Positions 58,402 to 64,000 of a stretch of 64,000 nucleotides of DNA are shown piece by piece. Both the position numbers and the translations under genes were made by a program. Source of the DNA: Microthrixaceae bacterium (GTDB lineage Bacteria > Actinomycetota > Acidimicrobiia > Acidimicrobiales > Microtrichaceae); the NCBI GenBank assembly GCA_023957975.1, contig JAMLGM010000003.1:76024-140023 (forward strand), read 5' to 3'. The notes below the pieces were generated by a model. That model saw only the letters and a list, made by a program, of their open reading frames with translations. It was not told the DNA's origin and did no database searches. Positions within the stretch are counted from its first letter, which is position 1. Each line of letters begins with the position of its first letter.

Positions 58402-59274
58402 ATGAAGTTCGGTTTGAGTTTGCCGTACGGCGCAGGCGTCGCCGGTGATCCGGAATGGATGCGGTCGTTCGTGGCCGATGCCGAGGCGAGCGGGTTCGAG
58501 TCGGTATACCTCGTCGAACACATCGTGATGGTCGACGGACACCGCGACGTCTACCCCTACGCGGAATCGGGGCGGGTGCCGCTTCGCAACGACTGTGCGA
58601 TCCCCGATCCGATCGATGTGCTGTGTTACCTCGCGGCGGTGACCGATCGCATCCGTCTCGGTACGAGCGTGCTGGTGGCTCCGCACCACCACCCACTGAT
58701 GCTGGCGAAGCGCCTCGCCACCCTCGACCTCTACTCATCGGGGCGTGCGATGGTTGGCCTCGGCGTCGGCTGGATGCGCGAGGAGATCGAGGCATGCGGC
58801 GGTCGTTTCGACTGTCGTGGTCGGCAAACCGACGAGCTGATCGACGCGATGCGGGCTGCGTGGAACGAGTCCCCGGCGAATTTCCACGGTGAGTACTTCA
58901 GCTTCGAGGGTGCCATGTCGTACCCCAAACCCCTTCAGCCGGGCGGGGTGCCGATTCACATCGGTGGGCATTCGATGGCGGCGGCACGTCGGGCCGGTCT
59001 TCGCGGAGACGGGTTTCAGCCCCTCGGTGTGACCGGCGACGACCTCGCACGACGCATGGTCGAGATGCGCCGCAGTGCCGAGTCGGTCGGCCGCGATCCC
59101 GACGCCATCGAGTTGACGCTGCGGGGCTCGCTCGCATCGATCGACGAGGCGGCCGTCGAGGCGATTCGGGCCGCTGGGGCTCACCGTGTCATCCTGTCGT
59201 GCACGACCGCGGAACTCGAACGCCTCGCCGAACAGATGTGGGCGGTCTCGGCCTTGATGGACGTCATCGGCTGA
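58402..59274 (+). CDS. LLM-class F420-dependent oxidoreductase (TIGR03619-like)
   Basis: A 290-residue luciferase-like protein: FGLSLPYGAGVAGDP, YLVEHIVMVDGHRDVYPYAESG, RAMVGLGVGWMREEIEACGG and PIHIGGHSMAAARRAGLRGDGF. These are F420-type signatures. TAGCGT at 58389-58394 lies seven bases before the ATG (leaderless). The following gene encodes a second LLM protein 28 bases on, so both are probably co-transcribed. Confidence 0.92.
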   Translation: MKFGLSLPYGAGVAGDPEWMRSFVADAEASGFESVYLVEHIVMVDGHRDVYPYAESGRVPLRNDCAIPDPIDVLCYLAAVTDRIRLGTSVLVAPHHHPLMLAKRLATLDLYSSGRAMVGLGVGWMREEIEACGGRFDCRGRQTDELIDAMRAAWNESPANFHGEYFSFEGAMSYPKPLQPGGVPIHIGGHSMAAARRAGLRGDGFQPLGVTGDDLARRMVEMRRSAESVGRDPDAIELTLRGSLASIDEAAVEAIRAAGAHRVILSCTTAELERLAEQMWAVSALMDVIG

Positions 59275-59302
59275 GGTTTCGCCACGACGAGAGGACCTGC
59301 CC

Positions 59303-60250
59303 GTGAGTTCAGTCATCGCAGCCGACGCGGTCGAATGGGGGATGCAGCTTCCGATCCAGTCGCAGAGTTCGCTGTTCGTCCAGCCGTGGGAGGACGCCGC
59401 CGGTCCGGACGAGCTTGCCCGGGTGGCACAGGCGGCCGATCGGGCCGGGGCCTTCTACGTCGCGGTGTGCGACCACATCGCGATCCCGGCCGACAAGGTC
59501 GAGGCCATGGGGGCGACGTGGTATGACACCGTCGCCACTCTCGGATGGCTAGCAGCGAAGACCGAGCGGCTCAACCTGTTGAGCCACGTCTTTGTGGTGC
59601 CGTATCGCCACCCGCTCGTCGTGGCCAAGTCGTTCAGCACTCTCGATGTGTTGTCGGGTGGACGGGCGATTCTCGGCGTCGGAATCGGCCATGTCGAAGA
59701 AGAGTTCGCCCAACTCGGAGCGACGTTCAAGCGGCGCGGTGCAACGTTGGATGCGGCGCTGCCGGTGTTGCGAGAGGCGTTGACCACCGGGCGATTCGAA
59801 GGGGCATCGGTCGAGCCTCGATCGCCGCGGCGCGAGGGCCCACCGATCTGGGTGGGAGGAAGTTCCGAGGCGGCGATCCGGCGCGCGGCGCTGCTCGGCG
59901 ACGGATGGCTCCCTCAGGGGACCCCGTCGATGGGATTTCGCAAGGCCGTGGAGTTGTTGCGAGCGCTGCGTTCAGAAGCCGGAATCGCCGAGGCGGTCGA
60001 CATCGGCATGATGAGCGAGCCGTTGCACCTGGGTGAGGTCGGCGGCGATTGGGAGTTGCCCTCGGGCACGTTCGGTACAACGTCGAGTGAGGAGATGGCC
60101 GTGCGCCTGACGCGCTATCTCGGGGTCGGGGCGAACCAGTTGCAGGTCCGCTTTGCTGCACGATCCGCGGCCGAGATGGTCGAACAGATCGAACGATTCG
60201 GTGCCGAGGTGTGGCCGCAGGTCAGTGCTGCTGTTCTTCAATCTCGCTGA
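59303..60250 (+). CDS. LLM-class flavin/F420-dependent oxidoreductase
   Basis: A 315-residue luciferase-like protein: AFYVAVCDHIAIPADKV, RAILGVGIGHVEEEFAQLGATF and PIWVGGSSEAAIRRAALLGDGWLP are the family blocks. It differs from its neighbour in the GHVEEEF variant of GWMREEF. Substrate unknown. The GTG start has AGAGGA about ten bases upstream. Its 3' end overlaps that of the convergent cyclic-nucleotide-binding gene by 29 bases. Confidence 0.92.
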   Translation: MSSVIAADAVEWGMQLPIQSQSSLFVQPWEDAAGPDELARVAQAADRAGAFYVAVCDHIAIPADKVEAMGATWYDTVATLGWLAAKTERLNLLSHVFVVPYRHPLVVAKSFSTLDVLSGGRAILGVGIGHVEEEFAQLGATFKRRGATLDAALPVLREALTTGRFEGASVEPRSPRREGPPIWVGGSSEAAIRRAALLGDGWLPQGTPSMGFRKAVELLRALRSEAGIAEAVDIGMMSEPLHLGEVGGDWELPSGTFGTTSSEEMAVRLTRYLGVGANQLQVRFAARSAAEMVEQIERFGAEVWPQVSAAVLQSR

Positions 60251-60644
60251 GGCGGCGGGCCAACGACACCAGCAGGTTCTTGGTCAGATGCGGTGAGCCG
60301 TCGAGCATGCTCTGGAAGCCGCGACGGTCGATGACCTGTGCCGTGACCGGGGTGATGGCGGTGACGGTGGCGTTTCGTGGCTGATCGACGAGGAGCGCGA
60401 GTTCGCCGAAATGCGCGCCCGGTCCGAGTGTGGCGACCTCTTCTCCGTCGCGCGACACCGTGACCGCTCTGTCGACCAACACGATGAATTCGCGGCCGAG
60501 GTCGCCTTGGCGTATGAGGTCGCGCCCGGCCTCGATGCGAACCTCGTCGGATACTGCGTCGATCTGGCCGAGTTCCTCGTCGCTGCACGCGCGAAACAAC
60601 GCGATGGAGCGGAACGCGGCCAGCCGGTCATTTCGTTTGATCAT
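60222..60644 (-). CDS. stand-alone cyclic-nucleotide-binding domain protein
   Basis: A 140-residue protein made of one Crp-type sensor domain. DLIRQGDLGREFIVLVDRAVTV is the beta-roll start and GAHFGELALLVDQPRNATVTA the phosphate-binding cassette with FGE and the Arg of PRNATV. There is no DNA-binding helix-turn-helix, so it probably acts by protein contact. TAGCCT on the minus strand lies six bases before ATG 60644. Whether it binds cAMP or another nucleotide is open. Confidence 0.9.
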   Translation of the reverse strand: MIKRNDRLAAFRSIALFRACSDEELGQIDAVSDEVRIEAGRDLIRQGDLGREFIVLVDRAVTVSRDGEEVATLGPGAHFGELALLVDQPRNATVTAITPVTAQVIDRRGFQSMLDGSPHLTKNLLVSLARRLSEIEEQQH

Positions 60645-60730
60645 GACCGCAGGCTACCCCTTGTCATCGGGCGTGGCGTTCCTTACCGTGCGCCGAAGGT
60701 TCGGTCGGTGACCCGATGTGGAGGACATGC

Positions 60731-61087
60731 GTGACCAATTCCGATTCGACAATGCCAACACCTCCCAAGACCGCGGCCGTGATCTCGGTGCGGCGTTGGC
60801 TGTTGGCTGCGGGGTTGATGCTGTTGAACCTCATCGATGTGGTGTCGACCAAGGTCGTCCTGTCGCTCGGGGGCACCGAAGCGAACCCGGTGATGTCGGA
60901 TGTGATGAACCATCCGACCTACCCGTGGCTCACCAAGCTCGCCGTCTGCCTGGCGGTCACGGTGTTGTTGTTTGCAGCACCGGCCGCGTCGAGGCTCGCC
61001 GAACGAGCCGTGACCGCGGTGCTGTTGTTCTACGTGGCGGTGGTGGCGTGGAACATCTCGCTGATCGTCAACTTTTACCGAGGTTGA
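60731..61087 (+). CDS. DUF5658-like membrane protein
   Basis: A 118-residue protein with three hydrophobic segments. The block NLIDVVSTKVVLSLGGTEANPVM matches DUF5658 (key parts NLIDVVST and GTEANPVM), a family of small membrane proteins of unknown role. The start is uncertain: GTG 60731 is used, with an ATG seven codons later as the alternative. Confidence 0.8.
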   Translation: MTNSDSTMPTPPKTAAVISVRRWLLAAGLMLLNLIDVVSTKVVLSLGGTEANPVMSDVMNHPTYPWLTKLAVCLAVTVLLFAAPAASRLAERAVTAVLLFYVAVVAWNISLIVNFYRG

Positions 61088-61127
61088 ACGAGGTGGACGG
61101 CGTGGACCGCCGTGCCGGGTTGCGTTT

Positions 61128-61156
61128 CTGACACATCGTCAGGGGCGGTGTACCGT
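61128..61156 (+). promoter_or_regulatory. promoter with TCTGAC palindrome, site 6
   Basis: CTGACA (61128-61133) is a -35 box, 17 bases before TACCGT (61151-61156). The dyad CTGAC-ACATC-GTCAG (61128-61142) has exact 5-bp arms and is preceded by TTT as in site 5, but the right flank is GGG rather than AAA. It lies 44 bases before the aldehyde dehydrogenase start. Confidence 0.72.
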
Positions 61157-61199
61157 GGGCGCACAATTGACTTCGTGAAGCTCATGGGGGATGCGTCAG

Positions 61200-62657
61200 A
61201 TGACGACCAACGCACAGATTCGAATCGGCGGCGATCTCGTCGACGGGGAACTCGGCAGCTACGAGATCATCAATCCGGCCACCGAGGAAGTGGTCGGGTT
61301 GGCCCCGCAGGCGTCGGTGCAACAGAACCTCGACGCGACCGCCGCCGCCGCCGAGGCGTTCGGGTCGTGGTCGCAGACGAAGCCGGAGTACCGGGCCGAA
61401 CTGCTGAACAAGGCCGCCGACCTGTGGGATGCGAAGTCGAAGGAACTCGTTCCGATCGTGCAGGCCGAGACCGGTGCCACGGTGCGCACGGTCAAGATGA
61501 TGCAGTACAGCCAGGTGTCGGCTCGTCTGCGTCGCTATGCCCGCGCCGCGCTCGACCCGACCATCACCCCGATCGAGCCGGTGATCATGCCGACCACGCC
61601 GCTCGCCCCCGGCGGCATCATCTCGGCAGCGGTCAACCGTGCGCCGGTAGGTGTGGTGAGTTGTCTCGCCTCGTACAACGTTCCGGGCACGAACATGGCC
61701 GGCAAGATCGCTCCGGCGCTGGCGATGGGAAACACCGTCGTCATGAAGCCGGCACCTCAGGACCCGCTCGGGGTGTTCGCGCTCGCCGAAACACTCATCG
61801 AGGCGGGCTTTCCCCCGGGCGTCGTCAACGTCACGACCGGAACCGATATCGCCGCCTCCGAAGCACTCGTGAGCTCTCGGCACGTCGACATGGTGAGTTT
61901 CACCGGGTCGACGGGCGTGGGGCGTCGCATCGGCGAGGTTGCAGGCGGCGACATGAAGCGCCTGTTGTTGGAACTCGGCGGTAAGGGTGCGTGCATCGTC
62001 TATGACGACGCCGATCTCAAGGCCGCCATCGGCGGTATTGCCTCGGTGTGGGGCTTCCACTCGGGACAGATCTGCACCTCGCCGACCCGGGTGATCGTCC
62101 AACGCGGCGTGTACGAGAAGCTGGTCGGCGGGCTGACCGCGGCAGCCCAGCACATGAAGGTGGGCGACCCGCTCGACAAGGAGACCGTCGTCGGACCGGT
62201 CATCACCGCAGCGCATCGCGAGCGGGTGATGGGCTACATCCAATCGGCGCGCGACGAAGGTGCGACGATCGCCGTCGGCGGCGACTCACCCCAGGTCGAG
62301 ACCGGGTTCTACGTCAACCCGACGCTCATCACCGACGCCACCGCGCAGATGACGGCGGTTCGCGAGGAGATCTTCGGCCCCGTCGTGGCCGTCGTACCCT
62401 TCGACGACGACGACGAGGCGATCGCCATTGCCAACGATTCGGACTTCGGGCTCTACAGCTACATCTTCAGCTCCGACACGGGCCGGGCGTTCAACGTCGC
62501 CAAGCGCTTGCGCTCGGGCAACGTCGGCATCAACTCGCTGCAGCGCAACCATGAGGCGCCCTTCGGCGGTTTCAAGCAGTCCGGTGTCGGTCGCGACGGC
62601 GGTGTCTACGGCATGTACGCCTACTCGGAGATGCAGTCGATCGTCTGGCCGGGCTGA
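61200..62657 (+). CDS. aldehyde dehydrogenase family protein
   Basis: A 485-residue NAD(P)-dependent aldehyde dehydrogenase. VVSCLASYNVPGTNM, KPAPQDPLGVFALAE and FTGSTGVGRRIGE form the cofactor site, LLELGGKGACIV holds the general-base Glu, and HSGQICTSPTRVIV the catalytic Cys. EEIFGPVVAVVPFDDDDEAI and GGFKQSGVGRDGG finish the fold. GGGGGA eight bases upstream supports ATG 61200 over the ATG nine bases earlier. It is controlled by palindrome site 6, which suggests oxidation of an aldehyde made in the same pathway. Confidence 0.94.
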   Translation: MTTNAQIRIGGDLVDGELGSYEIINPATEEVVGLAPQASVQQNLDATAAAAEAFGSWSQTKPEYRAELLNKAADLWDAKSKELVPIVQAETGATVRTVKMMQYSQVSARLRRYARAALDPTITPIEPVIMPTTPLAPGGIISAAVNRAPVGVVSCLASYNVPGTNMAGKIAPALAMGNTVVMKPAPQDPLGVFALAETLIEAGFPPGVVNVTTGTDIAASEALVSSRHVDMVSFTGSTGVGRRIGEVAGGDMKRLLLELGGKGACIVYDDADLKAAIGGIASVWGFHSGQICTSPTRVIVQRGVYEKLVGGLTAAAQHMKVGDPLDKETVVGPVITAAHRERVMGYIQSARDEGATIAVGGDSPQVETGFYVNPTLITDATAQMTAVREEIFGPVVAVVPFDDDDEAIAIANDSDFGLYSYIFSSDTGRAFNVAKRLRSGNVGINSLQRNHEAPFGGFKQSGVGRDGGVYGMYAYSEMQSIVWPG

Positions 62658-62669
62658 GGTCGCGTTCGA

Positions 62670-62702
62670 GGCGGCGTCGCGGCGTTCGCTGCCGTCGCCG
62701 CC
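62670..62702. terminator. GC-rich hairpin between convergent genes
   Basis: GGCGGCG (62670-62676) pairs with CGCCGCC (62696-62702) around a 19-base region that can pair further. It lies just after the aldehyde dehydrogenase stop. No T-run; position alone suggests termination. Confidence 0.4.
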
Positions 62703-62752
62703 CGTACGTCGTAGCGGTGAGTGTCAGGCGGGGAGCAGATCCCGTTGGTGTC

Positions 62753-63568
62753 TCAACCCTTGAGGCCCGGGTGTCGGCGGCGCAGGATCGGCAGCAAGAC
62801 GCGGCGCGGGGTGATCGCGGCGGTGTGCGCACTGATGCGGTTGGGGAGGCCGGGAATGACGACGCCACGGCCGGCATCGAGCGCGGCGACCGCCTGACGG
62901 GCAACATCGCTGGCTGGCACCCACATGAACTTCGGCAACGACGAGTCGACGTCGTCGAGGTCGAAACCGGCGGTGTCGCCGAACTCGGTGGCGACCGGCC
63001 CCGGACACAGTGCCGTGACCGTGACGCCTGAGCCGACGAGCTCTTCGCCCACCGCCTGGGAGTACGACAACACGAACGCCTTGCTCGCCGCGTAGCCGGC
63101 TTGCCCGGGGATCGGCTGAAACGCGGCCGTGGAAGCGACGTTGAGCACCGCGCCCCGGCCGCGGCGGACCATGTCGGGGATGGTGAGGCTGCACAGATGC
63201 ACGACCGCCTCGACGTCGGTGCGAACCATCGCCAACTCGCGGTCGGGGTCGCACTCCGCCACGGCACCCACCGTGGAGAGCCCCGCGTTGTTCACGAGAA
63301 TGTCGACGGCGAGCCCACGGTCGGCGAGGGTGGTCAGGATTGCCGACCGTGAATCCGGATCGGTGAGATCCGCGGCGACCACCTCGGCGCGGATGCCGTG
63401 TCGGTCGGTGAGGTCGGTGGCGAGGGAGCGCAGGCGATCCTCGCGCCGGGCCACGAGGGTGACCCCGTGGCCGCGACCTGCGAGCTCACGGGCGAGCTCG
63501 ACACCGATGCCGCTCGATGCCCCGGTGACGATCGCGGTCGAAGTGGCACTAGGTGCTGGCAGCGTCAT
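62753..63568 (-). CDS. SDR family oxidoreductase
   Basis: A 271-residue short-chain dehydrogenase of the DltE/YqjQ-like subgroup: TGASSGIGVELA, VNNAGLSTVG, catalytic Ser in NVASTAAFQ and YAASKAFVLSY for Tyr and Lys, then CPGPVATEFGDTAG. These enzymes reduce ketones with NADPH; the substrate is unknown. TAGGGT on the minus strand lies seven bases before ATG 63568 (leaderless). The C-terminal 40 residues are basic and may touch the membrane. Confidence 0.93.
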   Translation of the reverse strand: MTLPAPSATSTAIVTGASSGIGVELARELAGRGHGVTLVARREDRLRSLATDLTDRHGIRAEVVAADLTDPDSRSAILTTLADRGLAVDILVNNAGLSTVGAVAECDPDRELAMVRTDVEAVVHLCSLTIPDMVRRGRGAVLNVASTAAFQPIPGQAGYAASKAFVLSYSQAVGEELVGSGVTVTALCPGPVATEFGDTAGFDLDDVDSSLPKFMWVPASDVARQAVAALDAGRGVVIPGLPNRISAHTAAITPRRVLLPILRRRHPGLKG

Positions 63569-63611
63569 AGGCGCGACCCTACGCCCTACCCGCTGTCGAC
63601 GACGGGTCGAT

Positions 63612-64000
63612 TCAGGTTCTGCCGGGAGGGGTGGCAGGGTCGCCGTCATTCGGAAACAACGATCGGTCGTCGCGGCGGAGGGCATCCCAACGGTGGAGGT
63701 CCCGAAGGGCGACGCTGAGGCCATGGAGCCACAGGTCCGCCTGTTCACGGCTCGGCAACTCAAAACGGGCGGTCGACGAATCGGCGAATTCCACACAGAG
63801 GGTTTCATTGCGCAGCTTCGGGTGCGGCCGAAAGGCGCGGGTCACCTCGTCGATCGGTCGGGTGATCGGCGCGGCGGATCCGAGATCGCTGGTGAACTTA
63901 TGGCGCGGCGTAAACACGACCTGACGGTTCGTTACGACCGTGTGCACGAGTCCGCTGTCGGGTAGGGCGGATGCTCGATTGCGCCATCGCTCGAGAGGGA
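63612..64000 (-). CDS. PH/GRAM-like small protein, 5' end outside window
   Basis: The frame stays open from 63612 to the window edge, giving at least 129 residues. GLVHTVVTNRQVVFTPRHKFTSDLG, CVEFADSSTARFELPSREQADLWLHGLS (key parts TNRQVVFT and REQADLWLHGLS) suggest a small beta-rich domain like PH or GRAM folds with a terminal helix. A GTG at 63947 could be the start, but the upstream codons (RWRNRASALPDSG) look coding, so the gene probably begins outside. No function can be given. Confidence 0.6.
   Translation of the reverse strand, partial: PLERWRNRASALPDSGLVHTVVTNRQVVFTPRHKFTSDLGSAAPITRPIDEVTRAFRPHPKLRNETLCVEFADSSTARFELPSREQADLWLHGLSVALRDLHRWDALRRDDRSLFPNDGDPATPPGRT

Noticed and set aside
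1..64000. CRISPR array, prophage or biosynthetic cluster
   Set aside because: No regularly spaced repeats, phage structural genes, or large synthase genes are seen; the only mobile element is the IS at 29.2-30.1 kb.

Overview
The window is high-GC DNA with tightly packed genes and no phage or CRISPR. It looks like a chromosomal segment of an actinobacterium, most likely class Acidimicrobiia (an inference). Pointers are several F420-type luciferase-like oxidoreductases, an Rpf-like muralytic protein, an MEP-pathway dxs, a 3Fe-4S ferredoxin, many class III CoA-transferases, and the block ruc-galU-(molybdopterin gene)-glpR-like known from mycobacteria. About twenty genes have a TANNNT -10 box 5-8 bases before the start codon, so leaderless mRNAs appear common; I used this to choose several starts.

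Layout. 1-6.4 kb: a partial acyl-CoA dehydrogenase, a DUF2237 gene, then a leftward acyl-CoA catabolic cluster (FadE30-like dehydrogenase, IpdF-like reductase, lipoprotein, MaoC hydratase, thiolase, MFS transporter). 6.4-18.5 kb: secreted esterase, aldo/keto reductase, diguanylate cyclase, two cell-wall proteins flanking mutM, and two large paralogous alpha/beta-hydrolase-like lipoproteins around a crotonase. 18.6-27.7 kb: nfuA, dxs, a lipid-flippase-like membrane protein, TldD, a YwiC-like/ferredoxin pair and a divergent MarR. 27.7-36.2 kb: amidohydrolase, a complete IS5-family element, polysaccharide deacetylase, LLM oxidoreductase, two tandem TldE genes and a SAF-domain protein. 36.3-41.7 kb: housekeeping block with map, ruc-like chaperone behind a CIRCE element, galU, moaC, a candidate structured RNA, a GlpR-like membrane protein, tRNA-Ala and a prepilin peptidase. 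41.7-64 kb: mostly CoA-thioester metabolism, including a six-gene operon with a FadD3-like ligase, a TetR regulator and a split MaoC hydratase, then a HMG-CoA-synthase/DUF35-thiolase pair, more LLM oxidoreductases and an aldehyde dehydrogenase.

The most notable pattern is one palindrome, TCTGACG-N3-CGTCAGA, found in six promoters spread over 55 kb. It links the FadE30/IpdF unit, the amidohydrolase, the CoA-transferase/FadD3-like/TetR operon, a second CoA-transferase, the HMGS-DUF35/thiolase pair and the aldehyde dehydrogenase. The encoded enzymes resemble, from memory of the families, the mycobacterial steroid C/D-ring (HIP-CoA) pathway. I infer one TetR-controlled catabolic regulon for a steroid or similar branched/cyclic acid. 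A second class of repeat is a pair of perfect palindromes of more than 50 bases, each between convergent genes and differing by a compensated base pair.
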